Assembly (NCBI RefSeq): GCF_050389775.1
Contig: NZ_CP177148.1
Span: forward strand, 85,105-149,104
Reading direction: 5' to 3'
DNA: 64,000 bases
Origin: Marinibacterium sp050389775
GTDB taxonomy: Bacteria; Pseudomonadota; Alphaproteobacteria; Rhodobacterales; Rhodobacteraceae
The translations under genes were made by a program, and so were the position numbers. Positions 44,033 to 52,745 of this stretch are shown in pieces (position 1 is the stretch's first letter; each line of letters opens with the position of its first letter). Below the pieces are notes generated by a model. That model had not been told where the DNA came from, did no database searches, and saw nothing but the letters and a program-made list of their open reading frames with translations.

Positions 44033-44053
44033 TGGTATATGTATAGACTATAA
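44033..44053 (-). promoter_or_regulatory. Candidate HutC operator before the hisC-like gene
   Basis: TGGTATATGTATAGACTATAA contains GTATAGAC (44041-44048), the same core as between hutI and hutF, in an otherwise GC-rich gap. It lies 25 bp before the aminotransferase start and could overlap its promoter. Confidence 0.45.
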
Positions 44054-44273
44054 ACACCCCGCTCGCGCCGCATGCAATGGCCCCCGGCCCGATGGCCCGG
44101 CCCGGCGCCCTGCCCCCGCCCCGCCGGGCGCGGGATGACGCTTTGGCAGGCAGCCGGCCGGCCCCGACGCGCGCCATGGTTTAGACTAGCTAAACCGGAT
44201 CGCAGCTGGCGGCGGCTTGAGTAGCCCGGCGCGGCGGGCATACTGGCGCGACCCGGAACAGGACACGCGACAC

Positions 44274-45626
44274 ATGGCCCGAAACGACAAACTCAAGCTC
44301 GGCACTTTCGTTTACACCTTCGGCTTTCACCCGGCGGCCTGGCTGCACCCGGGATCGGACGTCAACGGGGCCAATGACATCGCCCACCTGGCCCGGGTGG
44401 CGCAGATCTCGGAAGCGGCCCATTTCGATTTCATGTTCTTCGCTGACAGCCCCGCCGCGGCCATCGGCCATCCCGATGCCCTGGCCCGCCAACCCACCAA
44501 GATGAACCGGTTCGAGCCGATCACCGCGATCACCGCGCTGAGCATGGTGACACGCAACCTGGGCTTCGTGGCCACCGCCTCGACCAGCTATTACGAGCCC
44601 TACAACATCGCCCGGCTCTATGCCTCGGCCGATCACATTTCCGGCGGGCGGGTCTGCTGGAACGTGGTCACGTCGGACCATGACGAGACCGGCTACAATT
44701 ACAACCGCCAGGGTCTGGACCCCCATGAAGACCGCTATCGCCGGGGCGAGGAATTCCTCGACGTGGTCTTCGGCCTCTGGGACAGCTACGAAGACGACGC
44801 CCTGCGGCTGGACCGCGAGAGCGGCTGGTACCACGATCCGGCCAAGCTGCATCAGCTGGACCACGTGGGCGAGCATTTCCAGGTGCGCGGCCCGCTCAAC
44901 ATCGCCCGCACGCCGCAGGGCCGCCCGGTGATCGCCCAGGCCGGCGGGTCGGAACGGGGCCGGGAACTGGCCGCGCGCACGGCCGAGATCGCCTTTTCGC
45001 TGGCCTCGAACATCGACAAGAACAAGGCGTTCTATGCCGATGTCAAAAGCCGCATGGCCAAGTACGGGCGCAAGCCCGACGATCTCAAGATCATGCCGGG
45101 CATCGTGATCAATGTCGGCGAGACCCGCGCCGAGGCCGAGGCAAGGGCCCAGGAGATGGTCGACCTGATGCACCCCGAAGTCGGCCTGCTGATGCTGCAG
45201 GAATTCCTGGAAATCGACCTGCACGGGGCCGACCTGGACGCGCCCTTCCCGATGGACAAGATGCCCGAGACGGCCAAGGGCTCGGTGGCGATGTTCCAGG
45301 AGGTGCGGGAATTTGTCGAACAGGGCCACAGCCTGCGCGAGCTGATCACCCATTACGCGCGCCAGCACACCGGCAACGGGCTGACCGGCAGCTATATCGA
45401 AGTCGCTGATTTCATGCAGGAATGGTTCGAGGAACGCGCGGCGGACGGGTTCATCCTGATGGCCCCCACCCTGCCCGCCTCGCTTGAGGATTTCACCCGG
45501 CTGGTGGTGCCCGAACTGCAGCGCCGGGGGCTCTTTCGCGAGGCCTACGAGGCCGATACCCTGCGCGGCAACCTCGGCCTGAGCTGGCCCGTCACCCGCC
45601 ATGCCGCGGCCCGGGCGGCCGAATGA
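44274..45626 (+). CDS. LLM-class flavin-dependent monooxygenase (NtaA/SnaA/DszA group)
   Basis: A 450-residue bacterial luciferase-like oxygenase of the two-component, FMNH2-using group. It opens 'KLGTFVYTFGFHPAAWLHPGS' and has 'FDFMFFADS', 'RFEPITAITALSMVTRNLGFVATASTSYYEPYNIAR', 'GRVCWNVVTSD' and 'RPVIAQAGGSERGRELAA'. Relatives oxidise NTA/EDTA-type chelators, sulfur heterocycles or antibiotics; a separate flavin reductase is normally needed and is not present here. The ATG at 44274 ('MARNDKL') follows CAGGACACG; an earlier in-frame start is possible but poorly supported. It is 32 bp from the FAD oxidase gene, so one operon. The substrate is unknown. Confidence 0.88.
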   Translation: MARNDKLKLGTFVYTFGFHPAAWLHPGSDVNGANDIAHLARVAQISEAAHFDFMFFADSPAAAIGHPDALARQPTKMNRFEPITAITALSMVTRNLGFVATASTSYYEPYNIARLYASADHISGGRVCWNVVTSDHDETGYNYNRQGLDPHEDRYRRGEEFLDVVFGLWDSYEDDALRLDRESGWYHDPAKLHQLDHVGEHFQVRGPLNIARTPQGRPVIAQAGGSERGRELAARTAEIAFSLASNIDKNKAFYADVKSRMAKYGRKPDDLKIMPGIVINVGETRAEAEARAQEMVDLMHPEVGLLMLQEFLEIDLHGADLDAPFPMDKMPETAKGSVAMFQEVREFVEQGHSLRELITHYARQHTGNGLTGSYIEVADFMQEWFEERAADGFILMAPTLPASLEDFTRLVVPELQRRGLFREAYEADTLRGNLGLSWPVTRHAAARAAE

Positions 45627-45658
45627 GCCCGACAAGCCCCGGGCAGGAAGGACATGGC

Positions 45659-47041
45659 ATGAACGACACGGCCTCCGACAGCCGCGCAGCTCTCGACGCG
45701 CTGCGCGCCCGTTTCGGCGCGCGCATCGAGACCGGCGCGGCGGTGCGCGACCACCACGGCGGCGGCGACAGCTGGCACCCGGCCGCCCCGCCCGACGCGG
45801 TGTTCTATGCCGAAACCACGGCGGACGTGTCCGAGGCGCTGGCCATCTGCCACGCCCATGACCTGCCCGTGGTGGCCTTTGGCCACGGCTCGTCGATCGA
45901 AGGCCAGACCCAGGCGCTGCGCGGCGGGCTGTCCATCGACATGACGCGCATGGACCAGATCCTGCGCATCGGCGCCGAGGACATGGACGCCACCGTGCAG
46001 GCCGGGGTGACCCGGCAGGCGCTGAACGAACACCTGCGCGACACCGGCCTCTTCCTGCCGATCGACGTGGGCACCCATGCGACCATGGGCGGGCTGGCCT
46101 CGACCCGGGCCTCGGGCACGATGACCGTGCGCCACGGCACCATGCGCGACCGCATCCTGGGCCTGACCGTCGTGCTGGCCGATGGCGAGGTGATCCGCAC
46201 CGGCGGGCGGGCGCGGAAATCGTCGGCCGGCTACGACCTGACGGGGCTGTTCGTCGGCGCCGAGGGCACGCTGGGCATCATCACCGAACTGACCCTGCGC
46301 CTGACCGGCATCCCCGACGCCGCGCGGGCCGGGATGTTCAGCTTTGACAGCATCGCCGCGGCGACGGCCACGGTGGTCGAGGCCCTGCAATGCGGGCTGT
46401 GCCTGAACCGGATCGAATTGCTCGACGCGCTGCAGATGCAGGCGATCAACAGCTACAACGGCACCGACCATCCCGAGACCGCCACGCTGATGATCGACCT
46501 GGCCGGGGCCGAGGCCCAGGTCGACGGCGATCTCGACATCTTGCACGACCTGGCCCGCGACCACGGCGCCCGGGCAAGGCTCTGCGCGACCCCCGAGGAT
46601 TACGCCGCGCTCTGGGCGCTGCGCCATTCGGCGCTTTACGCCGCGCGCAGCCTGCGGCCGGGCTGCCTGAGCCTGTCGACGGATGTCTGCGTGCCGGTGT
46701 CGGAACTGCCCGGGATCATCGCCGCGATCCAGGCCGAGATCGACGCCGAAGGGGTGATTGCCCCGTTGCACGGCCACGTCGGCGACGGCAATTTCCACCT
46801 GGTGATGCTGTTCGACCCCGAGGCCCCCGGCGAGCAGGACAAGGTGCGCCGGCTCAACGCCCGGCTGGTGCAGATGGCGCTGGACCATGGCGGCACGGCC
46901 ACCGGCGAACATGGTGTCGGGCTGGGCAAGAAGATCTTCATGCAGGCCCAGCACGGCCCGGCGCTGGATCTGATGAAGCGCATCAAGCGGGCGGTTGACC
47001 CCAAGGACATCCTGAACCCGGGCAAGATCTTTGATCTCTAG
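45659..47041 (+). CDS. FAD-binding oxidase/dehydrogenase (GlcD / D-lactate dehydrogenase-like)
   Basis: A 460-residue PCMH-type flavoprotein. The FAD site is 'LPVVAFGHGSSIEGQTQALRGG', with 'GTHATMGGLASTRASGTMTVRHG', 'KSSAGYDLTGLFVGAEGTLGIITE' and the C-terminal substrate/flavin motifs 'HGHVGDGNFH' and 'GTATGEHGVGLGKK'. Family members oxidise 2-hydroxy acids such as D-lactate or glycolate. A clear CAGGAAGG ribosome site. It may handle a hydroxy acid (for example glycolate or glyoxylate chemistry) released by the monooxygenase upstream; this link is inference. It ends overlapping the convergent AraC gene by 4 bp. Confidence 0.9.
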   Translation: MNDTASDSRAALDALRARFGARIETGAAVRDHHGGGDSWHPAAPPDAVFYAETTADVSEALAICHAHDLPVVAFGHGSSIEGQTQALRGGLSIDMTRMDQILRIGAEDMDATVQAGVTRQALNEHLRDTGLFLPIDVGTHATMGGLASTRASGTMTVRHGTMRDRILGLTVVLADGEVIRTGGRARKSSAGYDLTGLFVGAEGTLGIITELTLRLTGIPDAARAGMFSFDSIAAATATVVEALQCGLCLNRIELLDALQMQAINSYNGTDHPETATLMIDLAGAEAQVDGDLDILHDLARDHGARARLCATPEDYAALWALRHSALYAARSLRPGCLSLSTDVCVPVSELPGIIAAIQAEIDAEGVIAPLHGHVGDGNFHLVMLFDPEAPGEQDKVRRLNARLVQMALDHGGTATGEHGVGLGKKIFMQAQHGPALDLMKRIKRAVDPKDILNPGKIFDL

Positions 47042-47808
47042 CGCCCGGCATAGCGGGCCGGGCTGTCTCCGGTGATGCCCCGGAACATGGCGATGAAGGC
47101 CGAGGCGGTGGCATAGCCCAGGTCCAGCGCGATGGCCTCGACGCTGTCGCCGTCCTGCAGCATGGCGATGGCCCGCACCACGCGCAGGCGGTTGCGCCAT
47201 TCGGTCAGCGACATGCCCAGGTCGCGCTGGCACACGCGCAGCAGCGTGCGTTCGCTGAACCCGAAGGCCCGGGCCAGGGCGGCCGTGCCCTGGCGGTCGG
47301 CCGGGTTGTCATGCAGCGCGGCGAGCAGGCGCCGCAGGGCCGGGTCGTCGCTGTCGGGCAGGAAGCTTTGCGTGACGGTGCAATTCTCCATCTCGTCGAC
47401 CATCGCCCGCAACAGCCGGCCCTGCCGGTCGGTCCCGTCGAAGCTGGCGGTTTCCAGCCGGTCGAGCATCGCCCGCAACAGCGGCGTGACCCGCAGCGAG
47501 GCCGGCACCCGGGGCATGCCCGCGCAGAGCGGCAGATCGACATAGATCGACACATGGACCGTCGCCCGCCGGTTATAGCCGACCTGGTCGACCCCGGCGG
47601 GAATCCAGAAGGCCATGTGCGGCGGGGCGACCAGCACCTGCCCTCCGGTCCGCAACTCGGTCACCCCGCTGTAGGAATAGACAAACTCACCCCAGGCATG
47701 GCGCAGCGACGGATAGGAGCCATTGGCGGGCATGGCCTCGACCCGGAACCAGACCGGGGCCGGCAGGGTGACATGGCCCGGGGGCTGGCGCAGGTGGGGC
47801 GGTGACAT
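47038..47808 (-). CDS. AraC-family transcriptional regulator
   Basis: A 256-residue regulator with an N-terminal cupin-like sensory part ('PAPVWFRVEAMPANGSYPSLRHAWGEFVYSYSG', 'VAPPHMAFWIPAGVDQVGYNR'). The C-terminal double HTH has 'TAALARAFGFSERTLLRVCQRDLGMSLTEWRNRLRVVRAIAMLQDG' and 'IALDLGYATASAFIAMFRGITGDSPARY'. The start ATG is the one giving 'MSPPHLRQ'; the longer open frame runs back through the divergent exporter gene and is not used. It is divergent from the DMT transporter by about 100 bp and likely regulates it. Confidence 0.9.
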   Translation of the reverse strand: MSPPHLRQPPGHVTLPAPVWFRVEAMPANGSYPSLRHAWGEFVYSYSGVTELRTGGQVLVAPPHMAFWIPAGVDQVGYNRRATVHVSIYVDLPLCAGMPRVPASLRVTPLLRAMLDRLETASFDGTDRQGRLLRAMVDEMENCTVTQSFLPDSDDPALRRLLAALHDNPADRQGTAALARAFGFSERTLLRVCQRDLGMSLTEWRNRLRVVRAIAMLQDGDSVEAIALDLGYATASAFIAMFRGITGDSPARYAGR

Positions 47809-47905
47809 GATTGGCAGGATCCCGGAATGCTTTGGCGGATTCTCATTATATGCGGCCCTTGCGCCAGGGCTAGCAGGAACCGACGCTTTGACGGACGGCC
47901 ACATC

Positions 47906-48832
47906 ATGAAACGACCCATCGACCTGACGGCCTTCGGGCTGATGATCCTGCTCTGCACCATCTGGGGCCTGCAACAGAGCGCGATGAAACTCGCCGCCCC
48001 GGCCATCGACCCGATGCTGCAAATCGGCCTGCGCTCGGTCATCGCGGCCGGCCTCGTGCTGGGGCTCAGCCGGCTCGTTTTTCGCGACCGCTGGCTGCCC
48101 GGCCTGTTCCTCGGGCCCGGGCTGCTGGCCGGTGGGCTCTTTGCCGTCGAATTCCTGCTGGTCGCCGAGGGGCTGCGCTGGACTTCGGCGTCGCACATGG
48201 CCGTGTTTCTCTATACCGCGCCGATCTTTGCGGCCATCGGCCTGCACCTGGCCCAGCCCGACGAGAGGCTGGCGCCCATCCAATGGGCGGGCGTCGGGCT
48301 GACCTTTGCCGGGGTGGCCGCCATCTTCCTGCTGCCCGAACTGCGCGGCGGGACGTCGCCGGCGCCGTCGATGATCCTGGGCGACCTGCTGGGCCTGGCC
48401 GCCGGCCTCGCCTGGGGCATGACCACCGTGGTCATCCGCACCACCCGGCTGGCCGATGCGCCCCCGGCCCAGACCCTGGCCAGCCAGCTGATCGTGGCCG
48501 GGGTGGTGGCGCTGGGGGTCTGCGCCCTGACCGGGCGGATGCAGGTCCAGCCCGGCCCGGTCATCCTGGCCAACCTGGGCTTTCAGACGGTCATCGTATG
48601 CACATTCAGCTTCCTGGCCTGGTTCCGCCTTCTGCAGGTCTATCCCTCGTCGCGCCTGGGCGTGCTCAGCTTCATGACACCGGTCTTCGGCGTCATCGCC
48701 GGGGCGCTGTTGCTGGGCGAGCGGCTGACGGTGGATTTCCTCTTCGGCGGCGTGCTTGTGCTTCTGGGCATGCTTTCGGTGCAGGCCCACGATATGATCG
48801 CCCGCCGGCCGCTGACCCGGCGCCCGGCCTGA
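47906..48832 (+). CDS. EamA/DMT-family transporter
   Basis: A 308-residue membrane protein with ten predicted helices in two EamA repeats ('LLCTIWGLQQSAMKLAAPAIDPMLQIGLR' in the first, 'LAAGLAWGMTTVVIRTTRLAD' opening the second, 'LGVLSFMTPVFGVIAGALLLGE' near the end). Drug/metabolite transporters of this kind export amino acids, metabolites or toxic compounds. The start is the ATG of 'MKRPIDLTAF'. The adjacent divergent AraC regulator suggests inducible export. Substrate unknown. Confidence 0.92.
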   Translation: MKRPIDLTAFGLMILLCTIWGLQQSAMKLAAPAIDPMLQIGLRSVIAAGLVLGLSRLVFRDRWLPGLFLGPGLLAGGLFAVEFLLVAEGLRWTSASHMAVFLYTAPIFAAIGLHLAQPDERLAPIQWAGVGLTFAGVAAIFLLPELRGGTSPAPSMILGDLLGLAAGLAWGMTTVVIRTTRLADAPPAQTLASQLIVAGVVALGVCALTGRMQVQPGPVILANLGFQTVIVCTFSFLAWFRLLQVYPSSRLGVLSFMTPVFGVIAGALLLGERLTVDFLFGGVLVLLGMLSVQAHDMIARRPLTRRPA

Positions 48833-48924
48833 TCGCGCAGCGACCTGTTATTGCCCGACCTGATATTGCTCCGGCCCCGCCCATATGGCCGGCGCGCCCC
48901 TGTTGACCCGCATCGGAGACCCGC

Positions 48925-49314
48925 ATGATCCGCAGCCTCGACCACCTTGTCCTGACCACCACCGACGAGCCGGCCTGCATCGCCTTTTACGTCGACCTGC
49001 TGGGCATGCAGCTGGAGACCTTCGGCGCCGGGCGCAAGGCGCTGCGGTTCGGGCAGCAGAAGATCAACATCCACGTGAAGGGCCATGAATTCGAGCCCCG
49101 GGCGCATCTGCCGGTGCCTGGCGCGCTCGACCTGTGTTTCCTGCTGGACGGCCCGCTTGACGCGGCCATGGCCCGCCTGGCGGAACAGGGGGCCGAGATC
49201 ATCGACGGCCCGGTCGCGCGCACCGGGGCCACCGGGCGCCTGCGCTCGATCTACCTGCGCGATCCCGATCTGAACCTCGTGGAACTGTCGGAACGCCTGC
49301 CCGACGACGCCTGA
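48925..49314 (+). CDS. VOC-superfamily protein
   Basis: A 129-residue single-chain VOC protein: 'IRSLDHLVLTTTDEPACIAFYVDLLGMQLETFG', 'INIHVKGHEFEPRAHLPVPGALDLCFL' and 'SIYLRDPDLNLVEL'. Candidate metal ligands are the first-strand His (H7) and the closing Glu. Members include virulence protein STM3117-like and fosfomycin-type enzymes. It follows the DMT exporter by about 90 bp in the same direction and could be cotranscribed, perhaps as a detoxification pair. Function unassigned. Confidence 0.85.
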   Translation: MIRSLDHLVLTTTDEPACIAFYVDLLGMQLETFGAGRKALRFGQQKINIHVKGHEFEPRAHLPVPGALDLCFLLDGPLDAAMARLAEQGAEIIDGPVARTGATGRLRSIYLRDPDLNLVELSERLPDDA

Positions 49315-49332
49315 CCTTGCGCGTCCGGCCGG

Positions 49333-50523
49333 TCATTTGCCCGCGGACGCATCCTGCCCCGGCGGGATGGAATTGATGCGAAACAGCGTGGACAGGTATT
49401 GCGATTGCCGCTCCGGCCCGAAACGGCCGCGAAAGAACTGGGCGATGGTGCCATCCGAGAACATGGAATAGAGCGCCACGTTGAAATCCTCGGGGAATTC
49501 CGCGTAGGTCCCGGCCGACAGCACCATGGCATAAGGCTCGTAGGTGCCCTTGGCCGCCGGGGTGTCGTCGACGGGGCAATCCCGGACATGGGCGGCCCTG
49601 TAGGCCTCGATCGCCGAGCGCACCAGTTCGACATCGCCGAAATAGCGATAGATCCGTCCCTGGCAAAAGGCCTCGGCCGCCTCGACATGAGACCCCAGCG
49701 CGCGGGGGCAGATGCCGACATTGCCCGGCGCCCGCCGGGCCGCAGCCTCGACCGTGGCCCCGATCGTGGCGCCCCCGACATAGCCCCAGACCTCGAATTG
49801 CGGTTTCGGCGCCTCGACCACCGGCCAGATCTGGGGCGGCCAGGGCGGCGTGGGGTCCGCGGACGTCGGCGTGTGCCGCAGTTCGCCGGCAAGCGCGTTG
49901 GTGATCGCCTCGCAGGAGGCGCGCCAGTCGACGGCCGGCGCGTCGGTCGTGTTGCGCAGCGCCGGGGGCACCAGCCAGCCCAGCGGGTAGCGGGCCGTTT
50001 CGCCGGGGCAGATCACCCGTTTCAGCGCCGCCGAGTTCCCGCATTCGCCGCGCAGCAGGGGCACCAGCCGGTTGCGGAAGGCCCCGCGGGGATAATCCTG
50101 CTGCACGTAGGATCCGTTGGCCACGAAGAGGATCGGGGAAAACCGGAACTTGCTGACCGGCCGGCCGGGCGCGGCAAAGACCTTCATCCGCGCCAGCGTG
50201 ATCGTTGTCGGATCGCACAGCAGGTCGACCGTTTCCTCGCCCGGGCAATTGCCCTCGGCATCACATGCGCCGAAACCGCCGTCCTGCAACAGGGCCCGGC
50301 GCTGCGGGGCGTTCAGCTCGACCAGCTCGCGCACATAGCCGGCCCTGGCCAGGGCCGTGGTGCAGATATCCCAGAAGAAGCCCCGGAAATGCTGGCTGTC
50401 GCTGTCCTTCCAGATGAAGGGCGGCACGTCGGTGCGCACGCCCATGCGCAGGATCCGGTCCGGCTCCTGTGCCGCCGTGACGACGGGCAGGCAGAGCATC
50501 AGCAGGGCCGCCAGCCACCTCAT
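49333..50523 (-). CDS. Periplasmic solute-binding-like protein coupled to a novel membrane protein
   Basis: A 396-residue exported protein. The signal peptide is 'MRWLAALLMLCLPVVTAAQ', then an SBP family 3-like lobe ('DRILRMGVRTDVPPFIWKD', 'FWDICTTALARAGY', 'VDLLCDPTTITLARMK') and an extended second half with many Pro and several Cys. It is longer than usual SBP3 proteins (about 250-280) because of an insertion around residues 140-270. No ABC permease or ATPase accompanies it. Its ATG overlaps the stop of the 698-residue membrane protein (ATGA), so the two are made together. It may act as a ligand sensor for that protein. No precise function can be named. Confidence 0.75.
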   Translation of the reverse strand: MRWLAALLMLCLPVVTAAQEPDRILRMGVRTDVPPFIWKDSDSQHFRGFFWDICTTALARAGYVRELVELNAPQRRALLQDGGFGACDAEGNCPGEETVDLLCDPTTITLARMKVFAAPGRPVSKFRFSPILFVANGSYVQQDYPRGAFRNRLVPLLRGECGNSAALKRVICPGETARYPLGWLVPPALRNTTDAPAVDWRASCEAITNALAGELRHTPTSADPTPPWPPQIWPVVEAPKPQFEVWGYVGGATIGATVEAAARRAPGNVGICPRALGSHVEAAEAFCQGRIYRYFGDVELVRSAIEAYRAAHVRDCPVDDTPAAKGTYEPYAMVLSAGTYAEFPEDFNVALYSMFSDGTIAQFFRGRFGPERQSQYLSTLFRINSIPPGQDASAGK

Positions 50524-52616
50524 GGCCGGGCCTCGGCGCCGGGCGCGTCGGGACGGGGCTCCGCGCTGTCGTCTTCGGCCTGCAGCTTGTCGATGGCCCG
50601 CGCATGCAGCGCCTCGGACACGCAGAACATCACCGCCGCGCCCAGCACCGTGCAAAAGATCACGGCCCAGATCATCAGCCCCGCGTCGATGGCATCGAAC
50701 GACCGGTAGCCCCGCGTCTCGCCGGCCAGCTTGGCCCCGGCGCGATAGGAATAATAGCGCGTGGCAATGGCCACGATCATCATGACCCCACCGCCCAGCA
50801 GGGCCCAACGCCGGCTGTCGCGTGCCGAAAGCGACAACCAGGTTTCGTGGTAGGGCCGCAGCAAGGCGGCCTTTTCGCGGATCTCGCGGGTCTTGTCGGG
50901 TGTCTGGCCCGACCGGAGATCCTGCATCAGCTTGTCGTAGCGCCCCGATGACATCCACAGCTTTTGCCGCGCGTCCAGAAGCACCACGACCAGCACGGCC
51001 AGCACCGCCCCGCGCACGGCGATGGGGGCGTTGTATTCGAACATCCGCCGGATCGAGGTCCAGAAATCGAGACCCCAGCCCTTGTCGCCCAAAAGGCCCG
51101 ATTGCCAGATCTGGATGGCCAGGATGATCACCGTCGACACCAGCGTGGCCACCAGGAAGACCAGCGCCGCCTGTGGCAGCCAGCGGGTCCAATGGCTGGG
51201 ATAGCGCATGTTCTCCCATTTGCGCAGGCCCTCTTCGGGCTCGGACATGGTGCGGACCCAGCGCAGGGTGATCGCCACGATGGCCGCCAGCCCATAGCTG
51301 TTGAAGGCCGTCACGCCATAGAGCAGCATCCGCAGGTAGGGGTTGGAATCGACATAGCCCCGCTGCAGGCCGAATTCGGCCGCGCCGAACCAGGACACGG
51401 CCCAGAACAGCGACCAGGCCATCACGATGCCCAGCGTCCAGAACAGCGCCAGGTTGGTGCCGCGCCGGCGCATCATCGGCTCGGTCTTGTTGTTGTAAAG
51501 CACTTCGACAAAGCGCTTGAGCCGTTCGCGGGCCTCGCTCTGGGCCGGGGTCGCGCTGGGGCGTTCGCCATGGGGCTGGATCACGCCATGTTCGTCGTAA
51601 AGCGCGATCAGGATGCAGAAATCGCTGGCCAGCGCATCGGATTCGGCGGCCAGCGCCTCCCATTCCTCGCGGCCGAGGTCACCATCGGCCCGCTGGAACA
51701 GCCGGTTGCGGCGTTCGCGCAGATCCTCCTCGATGTCCTTGAACCGCTCTTTCTCGCCGCTGCCGGGCAGGTAGAGCTTTTCCTCCAGGAACCAGGCGGA
51801 GCCGACCATGATCAGCTCGATGTTGAGCAGGAAATCCTCGACATTGCCCAGGTGTTGATCGGCCTTCCGCCGGTAATCCTCCATCCGGGCGTATTCCGAA
51901 CGCGAAATCAGGAAACCGCCCCGGCCGGTCCCGCCGGTCGCGTCACCGGCCGTGTCCTTGGCCGGATCACCGGGCTTGGGAAAGATGTTCAGGGCCTTGG
52001 CATTCGACCGCAGGGCATCGGCCGCATCAATCGCCCAGGTCGGGATGCCGGCCATGCGATGGGCCACCGTGCGCAGCCATTCATCGGCCTGGGTCAGCAC
52101 CTTGATCGACGGCGCCAGCCCGACAAGGATCAGCGCCAGCCCCATCGAGACCTCGGGCGCGATGCCCAGGCTGGTGTCCGGGGTGGTGCGCACGATGGCT
52201 GCCGTATCGGCCAGCCCGTCGGTCCAGAAGGCAATGGCCGGCTTGTCCATCGGCGCGAAACCGGTCAGGGCGCGGGCCGGTTCGGGCGCCGCGGGCGCGG
52301 CCGCCGGGGCCTCGGCCGGCAACGCATCGGCCCCGACCTGGGCGATCAGGTCGCCGCCCCCGATCAGCGGCAACAGCACCTCGGCATAGGCGCACAGGAT
52401 CAGGTAGAGAACAATCAACGCCAGGGTGTAGAGGAAATGGGCATAGGTCACCTGCCGCCGGGCCCGCAGCTTTTCGGGCGTCAGCAGCGTGACCAGGCGC
52501 TGCAACCGGCGGCCGGATTCATAAGAGATCCGGTTGAACCGCTCGTATGAGAACGCGATGATGATGCCCGCTCCGAACAGGAGCGCGACAACATCCGACA
52601 TGCCATCGGTCGACAT
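50520..52616 (-). CDS. Large multi-pass membrane protein of unknown family
   Basis: 698 residues with about eight or nine membrane segments. One is at the N-terminus ('VVALLFGAGIIIAFSY'), one near 60-85 ('FLYTLALIVLYLILCAYAEVLL') and one near 155-175. A soluble charged block follows at about 180-390 ('RMEDYRRKADQHLGNVEDFLLNIELIMVGSAWFLEEK', 'FKDIEEDLRERRNRLF'). Five or six helices lie in the C-terminal half ('LALFWTLGIVMAWSLFWAVSWFG', 'AAIVAITLRWVR', 'AVLAVLVVVLLDARQ'), with an acidic tail. I recognise no domain. Two ATGs (residues 1 and 6) are possible starts. It is preceded by a tiny secreted-peptide gene and followed by the SBP-like gene. Confidence 0.8.
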   Translation of the reverse strand: MSTDGMSDVVALLFGAGIIIAFSYERFNRISYESGRRLQRLVTLLTPEKLRARRQVTYAHFLYTLALIVLYLILCAYAEVLLPLIGGGDLIAQVGADALPAEAPAAAPAAPEPARALTGFAPMDKPAIAFWTDGLADTAAIVRTTPDTSLGIAPEVSMGLALILVGLAPSIKVLTQADEWLRTVAHRMAGIPTWAIDAADALRSNAKALNIFPKPGDPAKDTAGDATGGTGRGGFLISRSEYARMEDYRRKADQHLGNVEDFLLNIELIMVGSAWFLEEKLYLPGSGEKERFKDIEEDLRERRNRLFQRADGDLGREEWEALAAESDALASDFCILIALYDEHGVIQPHGERPSATPAQSEARERLKRFVEVLYNNKTEPMMRRRGTNLALFWTLGIVMAWSLFWAVSWFGAAEFGLQRGYVDSNPYLRMLLYGVTAFNSYGLAAIVAITLRWVRTMSEPEEGLRKWENMRYPSHWTRWLPQAALVFLVATLVSTVIILAIQIWQSGLLGDKGWGLDFWTSIRRMFEYNAPIAVRGAVLAVLVVVLLDARQKLWMSSGRYDKLMQDLRSGQTPDKTREIREKAALLRPYHETWLSLSARDSRRWALLGGGVMMIVAIATRYYSYRAGAKLAGETRGYRSFDAIDAGLMIWAVIFCTVLGAAVMFCVSEALHARAIDKLQAEDDSAEPRPDAPGAEARP

Positions 52617-52634
52617 ATGGAGGGATCCGATCCC

Positions 52635-52745
52635 CTAGCGGCAGTTCTGGACGGAAGGATCACACCCCGCCTGGGCCGGCAGGGGTGTCGGGAGGGCGCA
52701 GAAAATGGACAGGGACAAAACCAGGGGCATAAAAAGGAATCGCAC
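52635..52745 (-). CDS. Tiny secreted two-cysteine peptide
   Basis: A 36-residue frame with a GTG start at 52743-52745 and an AGGAG ribosome site 8 bp ahead. Nearly all of it is a signal peptide ('FMPLVLSLSIFCALPTPL' then PAQA), leaving a predicted mature peptide of ten residues, GCDPSVQNCR, with two cysteines seven apart. It ends 18 bp before the large membrane protein gene, in the same direction. The good ribosome site, the cleavage-site-like AQA-G and the position argue for a real gene; the size and lack of family argue for caution. Confidence 0.5.
   Translation of the reverse strand: MRFLFMPLVLSLSIFCALPTPLPAQAGCDPSVQNCR

Noticed and set aside
47809..48198. N-terminal extension of the AraC regulator frame through the DMT gene
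   Set aside because: It would overlap the divergent exporter; the ATG at 47808 gives a normal AraC length.
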